Shown piece by piece: positions 38,543 through 47,074 of a DNA stretch of 47,963 nt. The stretch comes from Maricaulis sp. Its GTDB lineage: Bacteria; Pseudomonadota; Alphaproteobacteria; Caulobacterales; Maricaulaceae. The translations under genes and the position numbers were made by a program. The stretch lies in NCBI RefSeq assembly GCF_030149235.1, contig NZ_JASBRW010000083.1, positions 1 to 47,963 on the forward strand. Reading direction: 5' to 3'. The notes under the pieces are model-generated. The model was not told the DNA's origin, did not search any database, and worked only from the letters and a program-made list of their open reading frames with translations. Within the stretch, counting starts at the first letter, position 1, and each line of letters starts with the position of its first letter.

Positions 38543-39958
38543 ATGACTGAAGACTCCAGGCCGCTTGAAAAACTCTTTGCCGGCGCGCGATTGCGGCGCT
38601 TGCGCCGCGAACGCGGCCTCACCCAGGCCGACGCCGCACAGGCCCTTGGCGTGTCTGCCAGCTATCTCAACCTGCTGGAACGCAACCAACGTCCCGTCAC
38701 GGCGCGCGTGCTCCTCGCCCTCGCGGAGAATTTCGACGTTGATGTTCGCGCGTTTGCCAATGAAAGCGACCGGCAGCTGATTGCGGATCTGCAGGAAGCC
38801 GCGGCCGATCCGGTGCTCAATGGCTTTGAACTGGACCGGCTCGAGCTCAACGAACTGGCCGATAGCCACCCGCGCGCGGCCGAAGCCTTTGCCCGCCTCT
38901 ACCAGACCTATCGCGAGACCAGCGCGGCCACGGCCGACCTGGCGACCCGCATGTCCGGCCCGGGATCCACGCTGGAGAGCGTGCGCGACGCCATCGATGC
39001 GAGCCAGAATCACTATCCCGAACTCGAGGCGGCCGCGATTGACTTGCTTGAGCGCAGCGGCACCAAGCGCCGGGACCGTGAACGTACGCTGGCCAAATAC
39101 CTGCTCGATGAGCACGGCTTTACCGTGCGCGTTCTCGACGAGGAGATGATGGCCGGTGCTCGCCGCCGACTCGATTTCCACGGCCGACGCCTGCTGTTGT
39201 CTGAAGTCCTCCCCAGCACCTCGCGGGCCTTTCACATGGGCGTGGCGCTGGCCAATCTGGAATGCGGTGAGCTGATCGACAGCCTGATTTCCAAGGCCAA
39301 CCTGCCGAATGATGACTCAAGACGGCTTTACCGGCTTGGCCTGGCCAACTATCTCGCCGGCGCCATCCAGATGCCTTACGAGGCCTTCCTCTCGGCCGCA
39401 GAAGAGAGCCGCTATGACCTCTATGTCCTGCAACGGCGCTTCGAGGCGAGCTATGAGCAGGTCTGTCACCGGCTGACCACGCTTCAGCGCAGCGGGGCGC
39501 GCGGCCTGCCCTTTTTCATGATCCGCGTCGACGGGGCGGGCAATGTCTCCAAGCGATTTGGCGGCGGGATCATGCCCTTTGTGCGCTCCGGCGGAGGGTG
39601 TCCCAAATGGAATCTCTATGACGCCCTGCGGCTGCCCGAGCGCATTCACGCCCAGAGTTTCGAGCTCCCGGACGGGCGCCGCTTCCTGTCCCTGGCGCGC
39701 GGCCAGGTCAGCCCCGCCCCGGCCGGGCAGACGCCGGTGCTGCACGCCATTGCGCTGGGATGCGACTGGGATCATGCGAGCCGGATCATGCATGCTGACG
39801 GCCTCGCCGATAGCGCGCCGCAGGCCCTGGGCATAGCCTGCCGCCTGTGTGAGCGCGCCGATTGCGCCCAACGCGCCTTCCCGCCGATCAACCGCAAGCT
39901 CGATGTCGAGCCGCATATCCTCGGCGGCTCGCCCTACGGTTTCGACCCAACAAGCTAG
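38543..39958 (+). CDS. XRE-family short-chain fatty acyl-CoA regulator (ScfR/RamB type)
   Basis: Transcription factor of 471 residues. It begins with an XRE helix-turn-helix (about 10-65, LRRLRRERGLTQADAAQALG, SASYLNLLERNQRP). The middle is IrrE-like, with a degenerate metal motif (FHMGVALANLE in place of HExxH). The C-terminal DUF2083-type domain has the family cysteines CRLCERADCAQRAFPPI. Relatives RamB, ScfR and MccR control glyoxylate and propionate genes. Divergence from aceA makes it the probable regulator of aceA-aceB. The start is MTEDSRP at 38543. Confidence 0.9.
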   Translation: MTEDSRPLEKLFAGARLRRLRRERGLTQADAAQALGVSASYLNLLERNQRPVTARVLLALAENFDVDVRAFANESDRQLIADLQEAAADPVLNGFELDRLELNELADSHPRAAEAFARLYQTYRETSAATADLATRMSGPGSTLESVRDAIDASQNHYPELEAAAIDLLERSGTKRRDRERTLAKYLLDEHGFTVRVLDEEMMAGARRRLDFHGRRLLLSEVLPSTSRAFHMGVALANLECGELIDSLISKANLPNDDSRRLYRLGLANYLAGAIQMPYEAFLSAAEESRYDLYVLQRRFEASYEQVCHRLTTLQRSGARGLPFFMIRVDGAGNVSKRFGGGIMPFVRSGGGCPKWNLYDALRLPERIHAQSFELPDGRRFLSLARGQVSPAPAGQTPVLHAIALGCDWDHASRIMHADGLADSAPQALGIACRLCERADCAQRAFPPINRKLDVEPHILGGSPYGFDPTS

Positions 39959-39979
39959 ACACCCCGCCGGACAACAAAA

Positions 39980-40006
39980 AAGGCCCCGTCGCCATGACGG
40001 GGCCTT
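39980..40006 (-). terminator. Terminator between the ScfR-type and ferritin-like genes
   Basis: AAGGCCCCGTC and GACGGGGCCTT form an 11-bp perfect stem, loop GCCAT. On the minus strand it is followed by six T, so it best serves the ferritin-like gene. The plus-strand tail (GTTCGTT) is weaker but could serve the regulator. Confidence 0.88.
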
Positions 40007-40030
40007 GTTCGTTAAAACGGTCAAACCGGA

Positions 40031-41122
40031 CTATTCGGCAGCTCCAGCCACCGCGTGGACATAGGCCATGCGGACATCCTGGTGATTGACCGTGTCCAGG
40101 TCCTTGGCGATCTTTTCGTCCTGAGCGGCAAGCTCATCGAGATCCTGGTCGGCGTAATGCATCACGCCCATATCGGTATAGGCCTTCTGGATCTTGTCGC
40201 CCCACAGGCCGATATCCTTCACCACCGGAACGATGCGCTGGAACAGCAGGGTGCGGAAGAGCTTGTTCATTTCCGACTGCTCGGCATAGGCTACGCACTC
40301 TTCGACCGGCAGATCCATGGTTTCATAAACCTCGCGCGCCTGGAAACGATCGCGCATGTGATAGCAGGCCTCGACCAGGAATTCCTCGCGCTCATCGCGC
40401 TCGGCCTGGGTCAGTTGCGGATAGTAATCGCGCAGTGTCAGGCGACCGAAGGCGACATGGCGCGCCTCGTCTTCCATGACATAGGCGTTGACCATCTTGG
40501 CCAGCGGGTTCTGCGCCAGGTCACGGATCGTGCCAAAGGCTGCCAGCGCCAGACCTTCAATCACGACCTGCATGGCCAGATAGGTGAAGTCCCAGCGACT
40601 GTCGCGCAGAGCATCGTCAACCAGAGCCTTGAGCGGTGCGGTCATCGGATAGGCGACGCCGAACTTCTGCATCAGATTCTTGTAAGCTTCGACGTGACGG
40701 GCCTCGTCCATCACCTGGGTGGCGGCGTAGAATTTGGCGTCGAGGTCAGGGACCTGCTCGACGATCTTGGCGGCACAAATCAGTGCAGCCTGCTCGCCCT
40801 GCATGAATTGGGAGATATTCCAGGCCTGGGCATGACGGCGGAATTCGATCTGGTGCTTCTTGGACATCTTTTTCCAGATATCCGAACCATGAAGCGCGAT
40901 GCCTTCATCGGGCAATTGCATCGGGTTCTCGACGTCGAGATCAAGGCTCCAGTCGATGCGGTTGACCGCATCCCACTGCATGTCCTTGCCCTTCTGATAC
41001 AGGTGCATCAGCGTGGTCCGGCCCTCGCCGTACTCGAAGTCAAACGTGGCATCAAATTCCTGCGGGACCGACCAATGCTTGTCGATGTCCGGCATCGGAT
41101 AAAGTTCGCGAAGCGAGCCCAT
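40031..41122 (-). CDS. Ferritin-like diiron protein (R2/oxygenase-like), unknown substrate
   Basis: Soluble four-helix-bundle protein of 363 residues. It has the full diiron carboxylate set: Glu in FMQGEQAAL, E-x-x-H in VMDEARHVEAY, Glu in VVIEGLALAAFG and a second E-x-x-H in MEDEARHVAFG. This E, ExxH, E, ExxH pattern is shared by ribonucleotide reductase R2, bacterial monooxygenases and other ferritin-like oxidases. There is no partner nrdA nearby, so I do not call it nrdB. A TGAAC-N3-GTTCA operator lies 44-56 bases before the start. The ribosome site is GGGGAGG. Confidence 0.85.
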   Translation of the reverse strand: MGSLRELYPMPDIDKHWSVPQEFDATFDFEYGEGRTTLMHLYQKGKDMQWDAVNRIDWSLDLDVENPMQLPDEGIALHGSDIWKKMSKKHQIEFRRHAQAWNISQFMQGEQAALICAAKIVEQVPDLDAKFYAATQVMDEARHVEAYKNLMQKFGVAYPMTAPLKALVDDALRDSRWDFTYLAMQVVIEGLALAAFGTIRDLAQNPLAKMVNAYVMEDEARHVAFGRLTLRDYYPQLTQAERDEREEFLVEACYHMRDRFQAREVYETMDLPVEECVAYAEQSEMNKLFRTLLFQRIVPVVKDIGLWGDKIQKAYTDMGVMHYADQDLDELAAQDEKIAKDLDTVNHQDVRMAYVHAVAGAAE

Positions 41123-41164
41123 GGCGCTAATACCTCCCCAGGTGCGACCAACACTGTTCTATCT

Positions 41165-41179
41165 GTGAACACCGTTCAC
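41165..41179. promoter_or_regulatory. Palindromic operator 1, GTGAAC-ACC-GTTCAC
   Basis: Perfect 6-3-6 palindrome in the ferritin-like gene's promoter. On the minus strand a consensus -35 TTGACA (41198-41193) places the -10 inside the palindrome, the expected position for a repressor. It shares 12 of 13 core bases with sites at 42686 and 45743. Confidence 0.72.
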
Positions 41180-41247
41180 TTTCGGAAGAGTGTGTCAATT
41201 TCACGTTAAAGGCAAGGGGCAGTCAGGCGACTTCGCGCGATTTTTGA

Positions 41248-42186
41248 TTACTCGGCCGGGGCCTCGTTCGGTGCAGGACGACTAGCCCGCTCACCTTGCT
41301 GGGATTTCCAGCGCTCGTAGATGTCTTTCGACGTGCTACGCGATCCATCCGGCGACCAGCCCGGAGGGGCCAGCAGGAACATCATCGCATCGCGCAGATT
41401 GCCGGCCTTGCGCATGTCATTGGCAATGCCGAGCCACTCATGCAGCGAGATCTTGATCGGATTGTAGGTGCCGAGATTCTTGATGATACCGTAGCGGATC
41501 GGCTCATCGTCAAGCTCGTGCTGGAAGGTCCCGAACATCTTGTCCCAGATGATGAAGACGCCCGCATAATTCTTGTCCAGATACATCGGGTTGATGCCGT
41601 GGTGTACGCGGTGGTGCGAGGGCGTGTTCATGACCGCCTCGAACCAGTCCGGGCATTTGCGCACGACCTCGGTATGGATCCAGAACTGGTAGATCAGGTT
41701 GAGGCCGCCGACGAAAGCGATCATCACCGGGTGGAAGCCGATCAGCACCAGCACCGAGCCCAGCCACATCCATTTCAGCGTCAGCACCCCGAACCAGGGC
41801 TGACGCAGCGCCGTGGTGAGATTGTAATGCTGGGAGGAATGGTGAACGACATGGTCGGCCCAGAACCAGCGCACGGTATGCGCCCAGCGGTGTGACCAGT
41901 AATAGACGAAATCGTCCAGCACGAAGGCGACAATCCACGCCCACCAGGCGAAAGGAATATCAAACACCCGGAACTGGTAGACGAATAGCAACCAGCCGCC
42001 GACGATACCGGCGAACAGGACACCGGCAATGACATTGCCGAAGCCCATCATCAGGCTGGCCGCACTGTCACGCGGTTCGAAGGTCGCGCCTCCGCGTTGC
42101 CGGGCGAAGAACATCTCGGCAAAAATCAGCGCTGTGAACAGCGGCACTGCAAGCCAGGTCGGGTTGATCAGATCGGGAATATTCAT
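41248..42186 (-). CDS. Sterol desaturase / fatty acid hydroxylase family protein
   Basis: Integral membrane diiron oxygenase of 312 residues. Three histidine clusters bind iron: HRWAH, HVVHHSSQH and HHRVHH, with several hydrophobic segments before and between them. The family acts on sterols, fatty acids, alkylglycerols or carotenoids; the substrate here is unknown. I set the start at 42186 (MNIPDLINPTW), one base after the stop of the upstream small gene, so the pair is coupled. The frame is open to 42279 inside that gene. Confidence 0.9.
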   Translation of the reverse strand: MNIPDLINPTWLAVPLFTALIFAEMFFARQRGGATFEPRDSAASLMMGFGNVIAGVLFAGIVGGWLLFVYQFRVFDIPFAWWAWIVAFVLDDFVYYWSHRWAHTVRWFWADHVVHHSSQHYNLTTALRQPWFGVLTLKWMWLGSVLVLIGFHPVMIAFVGGLNLIYQFWIHTEVVRKCPDWFEAVMNTPSHHRVHHGINPMYLDKNYAGVFIIWDKMFGTFQHELDDEPIRYGIIKNLGTYNPIKISLHEWLGIANDMRKAGNLRDAMMFLLAPPGWSPDGSRSTSKDIYERWKSQQGERASRPAPNEAPAE

Positions 42187-42187
42187 C

Positions 42188-42604
42188 TCAGGCCTGCAAT
42201 GCGTTGAGTTTATCGGCCCACATGCGGGCCTCGCCGGCATCGCCCAATCCCAGGCGGATCGGCGCGAACGTAAAATCATTCAGCGACAGCGTGATCGCCC
42301 CGCCCTCCTCCATGCGCGCAGCGCGGACCGATCCGGGGTCGAGATAGCGGATCACAACGGTATCGCCCTGGGTTGACAGCAAGCCGATACGCGAAGCGCC
42401 GGCCTCTTCCACCAGGGCCGAGCGTCCGTCTTCCGCCAGCACGCCGCGACCGGGCTGAAAGCCGACGGCATCGATATCAAGCTTGCGTTTGGCGTCATCA
42501 AGCGAGGCAATCACGGCCGGCGTATGCAGGCCCAGATAATGATTGGCCGCGACCATCGCTGAAATGCCGACAATGGAGCCCAGCAGAACCCAGATGAGAG
42601 CCAA
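42188..42604 (-). CDS. Small membrane-anchored protein, unknown function
   Basis: 138 residues starting at TTG 42604 after an exact GAGGAG site. One N-terminal hydrophobic anchor (ALIWVLLGSIVGISAMVAAN) precedes a soluble domain rich in beta-type segments (VGFQPGRGVLAEDGRSALVEE, SRIGLLSTQGDTVVIRYLDP). I do not recognise the family. The domain is possibly PH-like or a small sensor. It is cotranscribed with the hydroxylase, with a one-base gap. An in-frame reading to 42703 is possible but lacks a ribosome site and includes the operator. Confidence 0.72.
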   Translation of the reverse strand: MALIWVLLGSIVGISAMVAANHYLGLHTPAVIASLDDAKRKLDIDAVGFQPGRGVLAEDGRSALVEEAGASRIGLLSTQGDTVVIRYLDPGSVRAARMEEGGAITLSLNDFTFAPIRLGLGDAGEARMWADKLNALQA

Positions 42605-42685
42605 TGCGATCTCCTCAGCGCAACAAGAGGTCAACGAAACAAGCGCGAAGGCTAAACAGGCTTCGCCCCATTTCAAAGCAGAAAT

Positions 42686-42698
42686 TGAACAACGTTCA
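42686..42698. promoter_or_regulatory. Palindromic operator 2, TGAAC-AAC-GTTCA
   Basis: Perfect 5-3-5 palindrome 82-94 bases upstream of the small-protein/hydroxylase operon. It is nearly identical to the sites at 41165 and 45743. The rest of the 276-base gap between the operon and the TonB receptor holds only the receptor's terminator. Confidence 0.68.
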
Positions 42699-42800
42699 CG
42701 CACCGCGGACGCAGACGGTTTGCGCCAGCGCCTTGCCCCACTATTGCGCAGGGAGCTGCCTCGCTGGAGACCATAGCAGCAAAGCAGGGTGTGAAAGCTT

Positions 42801-42835
42801 GCAAAAGAAACGGCGCCGGGAGTACCCCGGCGCCG
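42801..42835 (-). terminator. Terminator of the large TonB receptor gene
   Basis: CGGCGCCGGG and CCCGGCGCCG form a 10-bp perfect stem with a five-base loop. On the minus strand it is followed by TTTCTTTT. Confidence 0.85.
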
Positions 42836-42880
42836 CTCAAAATGCTGGCTTCTAAAAGCTGGCCGGTCAGGCCGAACTCC

Positions 42881-45532
42881 TTAGAAGCGCGTCCGCACGG
42901 TCAGACCATAGGTCCGCGGCTGGTTCGGATAGACCGAGAAGGATCCAGCCTGCAGCGTGGTCGGGAAACCGGACGTGTAGTACTCGTCCTCGTTGAGGTT
43001 GCGAGCCCACAGCAGGGTTTCCACGCCGTTGTTGAAGTTCACACCGATCGAAGCGTTGATCGTGCTGACCTGACGGGAGATCGACTCCGGCAGGTTCTCC
43101 AGAAGGCGAACTTCGGATTCATACTGCCAATCACCGCGCAGCATCAGCTCACCGAAGGACATCTGACGGATGTACTCGACACCGAAGGAGCCAGCGAAAT
43201 CCGGGATGCCCGCAACGGTCTGACCGCTCAGATCGCCGGTTCCGTCCTGAACACCGTCAGCGAGGTCGACAGTGCCGCCGGAAACAACCGGAGCGCCCTG
43301 GAAGTCGTCATACTGAGCATCCATCCAGATACCCGACATGGTGAAAGTCAGGCCCTCAATCGACGGCGGGGCAATGACGGCGTCAAATTCAAGACCGGTC
43401 GCAGACTGCTCACCAGCATTGATGACCGCGAAGCCAGCGCCCTGGAAGACCGAGGACTGGAAGTCCGTGACGGTCTGGTCGAAGTAGGCAACGTCAAGCG
43501 AGCCGAAGTCGAAGCGCGTCTTGAAACCGATTTCGAACGTCTCGGTGATTTCCGGACGGGCGAAACGCTGGTTACCCGCGACGCCGAGGGCTTCTGCCGT
43601 ATTGACGATGGTCGGAGCGCCGAGCGCATTGTCAGCGGCCAGTTCACCGGCAGCCCGCAGAGCAGCAATGTCAGAGGAATTCGGACGCGTATCCGGCGTC
43701 AGGTTCCAGGACGATGCCTTGAAGCCACGGGAGAACGAGCCGTAGATATTGGTACGGTCGGTGGCGTCGAACGCGAGGCGCACCGTGTACGGCGTGTCCG
43801 AGTCAGACGTGCGACCGTCTTCGACGGAGTTCGGGAACGGCGTCAGAGCACCAAGCGGCTGCAGACCGAGGGCGAAGAAGTCGAGGAGCGGGTTCGCCAG
43901 CGGCAGGCCGGTCAGCGGATCCACGACAACACCGCCAACCAGAACACCACCGTTTGCTAGGCCAACAGCGTTAAACGTGGACGAAGCGTTCACGAACGCA
44001 CCGAAGACAGCCGGCTGGGCAGCGGCGAAAGCACCGACCTGAACCGGGTCATTCGGGTTGACGCCAGCGGAGGCGAGGAAGCTGCCCAGACCGATCTCAA
44101 CCAGGTTGAGGTCAGAGAACGGGTTGGTGCGGACAACATTGAGGAAGTCCACTTCCTTTTCCGACTCGAAGTAGGCCAGACCAGCGGTGAAGACCAGGCG
44201 ATCCGTCAGGTTGAAGTCAACCTGGGAGAAGATCTGGAACTGCTCGTCAGACTGCTCTGCGGTGAAGGTGGTACCACCCCCGTCGGCGAAGAAGGAGCCC
44301 GGCGCAAAGCCGGTTGCAGCTTCAAGTCCACCCAGTGCACCACCGGTCAGGATATCGACATAAGCGCGGGTATCGCTGCCGTAGAGACGGGAATCGTCGA
44401 CCGTCATGTCTTCCGTGGAATAGTAGGCACCCAGCAGGAAGAAGGCACGGTCGCCCCACTCACCGGTCAGGCGGAATTCCTGGCTGAACGTATCAACGTC
44501 CAGACCGCGAACGTTGGCACCAAGCAGCTCGAGCGTGGTGAAGTCACCTTCGTAATCGATGAAGTCTTCATACATGCGATAGGAGGTGATCGAGCTCAGC
44601 GAAAGCGTGTCGCTGAGGCTCCAGTCTGCCTGAGCCGAGATGCCGGAATTCTCGATCCGGTTCTCGTTCGCGAAATCGGTCGCGATCTCGTAGTTGAAGC
44701 CAGCGCCAGCGGAGGTCTGACCGCCGAGAAGGCCACGCAGAACCGGACCAGCCGGGCCATCGAGCAGACGGTCGGTACCACAGCAGGCCTCTTCGATTTC
44801 GTCATGGTCTGCGATCACACGCAGGCTGAACGTATCGCTCGGCGTGTAAAGCAGCTGGCCACGAAGCGACCAACGATCGCGATTGTTGAAATCGCCAGCC
44901 GGGCCGAGATTCTCGTAGTAGCCGTCGCGCTGGTTGACGCTGCCGCTGAGCGAGAAGGCCAGATTGTCGGAGAGCGGCCCGGTAACGGAGCCGCGCGTGA
45001 TGATGCTGTTGTAATTGCCCAGGGTGATCTCGGCCGTGCCGCCGAACTCGAACTGGGGCGATTCGGTGATGATGCTCACCACACCCGCGGTTGCGTTCTT
45101 ACCGAACAGGGTCGACTGCGGACCGCGAAGAACCTCGATGCGCTCAATGCCGTTGAGGTCAGACAGCGCCGTACCGGCACGGCTGCGGAACACGCCATCG
45201 ATATAGACAGCAACCGAAGGCTCGATGCCCGGGTTGTTCGCGCCGTTACCTTGACCACGGATGATAAAGGTGGCGTTGGAGCTGCGCTCCAGCTGGCTGA
45301 CGCGGAGCGACGGCACAACGGATTGCAGGTCGATCGCATCGACGATCTGGGCGTTTTCCAGGGTTTCAGCCTGGACAACAGAAACTGCGATCGGAACTTC
45401 CTGAAGCGTCTGCTCGCGCTTCTGGGATGTAACAGTGATTTGCTCGATCTGAGCGTAGGCGCCGGTAGCACCGACAAGACCAGCAAGCATAGCGGTCGTG
45501 CCCAAAGCGGCCGCCTTCGAGAACATTTTCAT
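42881..45532 (-). CDS. TonB-dependent outer membrane receptor (large, 883 aa)
   Basis: Outer membrane transporter with a signal peptide (MKMFSKAAALGTTAMLAGLV...AYA), TonB box EQITVTSQKREQ, plug domain (about 35-160, with FIIRGQGNGANNPG, VAVYIDGVF and EVLRGPQSTLFGKNATAG) and a barrel ending in arginine-phenylalanine. This plug is typical of the large receptor group common in sphingomonads and Caulobacterales, used for complex carbon compounds as well as iron. The long loop region around residues 470-560 is unusually hydrophobic and low in charge. GGGGAG precedes the ATG. It diverges from a serine hydrolase/GMC oxidoreductase pair. Confidence 0.95.
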   Translation of the reverse strand: MKMFSKAAALGTTAMLAGLVGATGAYAQIEQITVTSQKREQTLQEVPIAVSVVQAETLENAQIVDAIDLQSVVPSLRVSQLERSSNATFIIRGQGNGANNPGIEPSVAVYIDGVFRSRAGTALSDLNGIERIEVLRGPQSTLFGKNATAGVVSIITESPQFEFGGTAEITLGNYNSIITRGSVTGPLSDNLAFSLSGSVNQRDGYYENLGPAGDFNNRDRWSLRGQLLYTPSDTFSLRVIADHDEIEEACCGTDRLLDGPAGPVLRGLLGGQTSAGAGFNYEIATDFANENRIENSGISAQADWSLSDTLSLSSITSYRMYEDFIDYEGDFTTLELLGANVRGLDVDTFSQEFRLTGEWGDRAFFLLGAYYSTEDMTVDDSRLYGSDTRAYVDILTGGALGGLEAATGFAPGSFFADGGGTTFTAEQSDEQFQIFSQVDFNLTDRLVFTAGLAYFESEKEVDFLNVVRTNPFSDLNLVEIGLGSFLASAGVNPNDPVQVGAFAAAQPAVFGAFVNASSTFNAVGLANGGVLVGGVVVDPLTGLPLANPLLDFFALGLQPLGALTPFPNSVEDGRTSDSDTPYTVRLAFDATDRTNIYGSFSRGFKASSWNLTPDTRPNSSDIAALRAAGELAADNALGAPTIVNTAEALGVAGNQRFARPEITETFEIGFKTRFDFGSLDVAYFDQTVTDFQSSVFQGAGFAVINAGEQSATGLEFDAVIAPPSIEGLTFTMSGIWMDAQYDDFQGAPVVSGGTVDLADGVQDGTGDLSGQTVAGIPDFAGSFGVEYIRQMSFGELMLRGDWQYESEVRLLENLPESISRQVSTINASIGVNFNNGVETLLWARNLNEDEYYTSGFPTTLQAGSFSVYPNQPRTYGLTVRTRF

Positions 45533-45742
45533 TGGAATTTACTCCCCTCATTAACGCGGTACCAAGCCAACCGTCCGCGCGTAGAAAACGATATGAACAT
45601 TATGCGACGAGGCTGTCAGCCCGTTTCTTCGCTATTGGCAAAAAAGATGCCGATGCAGTTGCATGCCTGCCGCACTCTAGAATTCCTAGCGCCCTCTTAT
45701 GCCTCCTCTTTTCTCCGCCGTGAACTCTGCTAGGCTGCAAAG

Positions 45743-45755
45743 TGAACAGCGTTCA
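45743..45755. promoter_or_regulatory. Palindromic operator 3, TGAAC-AGC-GTTCA
   Basis: Perfect 5-3-5 palindrome 23-35 bases upstream of the serine hydrolase start, just after a -10-like TAGGCT (45731-45736), so it probably covers the transcription start. It also lies in the shared gap with the TonB receptor, 210 bases from that start. The rest of the 246-base gap shows nothing else clear. Confidence 0.7.
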
Positions 45756-45778
45756 ATAAGCTGGCTATGGGGAGAGTA

Positions 45779-47074
45779 ATGGGCCGTATTTTCATAGGCT
45801 TAGGCGTCATTTTGGCGCTTCTGATTGTTACTGCTGCGGGATGGTATTACCGCCCCTGGTCTGAGTATTCGCCCGCCGAAATCCAGGCTGCGACTGCGGA
45901 TGCAGCTCTGGCGGACACTTTTCGCGATATGGGCGAAGTGTTCCCGTTCAGAACAATCCATGCGGGAGAGAACGGCGAATCCCTTGCCCGTCAGACCCGT
46001 AACGATACGGTTCGTTTTGAGCTCGATGGCCAGGAACGGGACATTACCGACTGGCTCGGGGCTTCTGGCAGCACCGGTCTGATGGTGTTGCACAACGGCC
46101 GGGTCGTGCATGAGGAATACCTGCTCGGCTCGACCCCCGAAACGCTTCACACATCCTGGTCCGTAGGCAAGAGTTTCGTCGCCACCCTTGTGGCCATGGC
46201 TCTGCATGAGGGCCGTATCAGCAGTCTCGACCAGACGGCGGAGATGTTTGCCCCGCAACTGGGCGGCACGCCCTACGGCCAGACGACGTTGCGGCACTTG
46301 CTGATGATGTCCGCCGGTGTCGATTTCAATGAGGATTACAGCGCGCCGGACAGCGACATCCGTCGCCTCTTCCTCGGCGCCAACATCTGGGGCCGCAATA
46401 TCGACGACATGGTCGCCGAGGTCGAACGCGACCGGGCGCCCGGTGAAGACCTGCACTATGTCAGCGCCAACACCCACGTTCTCTCCGCAGTTGTGCGCGG
46501 CGTCTATGACGCGCCCCTGGCCCAGATCGTCGAAGACCGCATCTGGACACCGATCGGCATGACCTCTGACGCCAACTGGAACCAGAATATTCCTGGTGAG
46601 AATGGCCAGGCGATCGGCTATTGCTGCCTCAATGCGACGCTGGAGGATTACGCCCGCTTCGGTCAGTTCTACCTGCAGGACGGCGTCTGGAATGGCGAAC
46701 GTCTGGTCCCGGAAGGCTGGGTCGAGATGGCGACCCGCCCGAATGCGGATTTCCAGGAGCCCGATTATGCCGAAGCGCCCTACCCGATGCGCGGCTATGG
46801 CCTGCACTTCTGGGTGCCTGAAAACTATGACGGCGAATACTTCATGGCCGGCGTCTACGGCCAGTATGTCTGGGTTGACACGCGGCGGAACATCGTCATC
46901 GCTCGGACGGCAGCCGATACGCAATGGGGCGCGCGCACGCCGGAATCGCTGGCGGCCATGCGGGCACTCGCCGCGCATTATGGTGACCCGATCGCCGGTG
47001 AAGCGGCCATGTCCGAAGAAGGTGTGAGCGAAACCGAAGATGCAGCAGAAGCCGTGGATGCAGGCGATGAGTAA
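45779..47074 (+). CDS. Serine hydrolase, beta-lactamase family, membrane-anchored
   Basis: Hydrolase of 431 residues with an N-terminal uncleaved-type anchor (IFIGLGVILALLIVTAAGWYY). Nucleophile motif SVGK is in TSWSVGKSFVATLV, and the second motif is in LHYVSANTHVL. Late GMRGYGLHFWV-like and VYGQYVWVD blocks match the class C/6-aminohexanoate-dimer-hydrolase-like group, so esterase or amide hydrolysis is likely. The C-terminus is strongly acidic. The start at 45779 follows GGGGAGAG; ATG 45767 is in frame without a site. It overlaps the GMC oxidoreductase start by 8 bases. Confidence 0.88.
   Translation: MGRIFIGLGVILALLIVTAAGWYYRPWSEYSPAEIQAATADAALADTFRDMGEVFPFRTIHAGENGESLARQTRNDTVRFELDGQERDITDWLGASGSTGLMVLHNGRVVHEEYLLGSTPETLHTSWSVGKSFVATLVAMALHEGRISSLDQTAEMFAPQLGGTPYGQTTLRHLLMMSAGVDFNEDYSAPDSDIRRLFLGANIWGRNIDDMVAEVERDRAPGEDLHYVSANTHVLSAVVRGVYDAPLAQIVEDRIWTPIGMTSDANWNQNIPGENGQAIGYCCLNATLEDYARFGQFYLQDGVWNGERLVPEGWVEMATRPNADFQEPDYAEAPYPMRGYGLHFWVPENYDGEYFMAGVYGQYVWVDTRRNIVIARTAADTQWGARTPESLAAMRALAAHYGDPIAGEAAMSEEGVSETEDAAEAVDAGDE

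Noticed and set aside
36474..38546. 690-codon plus-strand open frame
   Set aside because: Antisense shadow of aceB and aceA; no recognisable domain or ribosome site.
40031..41122. Naming the ferritin-like protein nrdB
   Set aside because: The iron ligands are those of the broad ferritin-like superfamily (two E-x-x-H). No nrdA is adjacent, and a clear radical tyrosine context typical of class Ia R2 could not be identified by eye.
42791..43960. 389-codon plus-strand open frame
   Set aside because: Antisense to the 3' half of the large TonB receptor and starts inside that gene's terminator.
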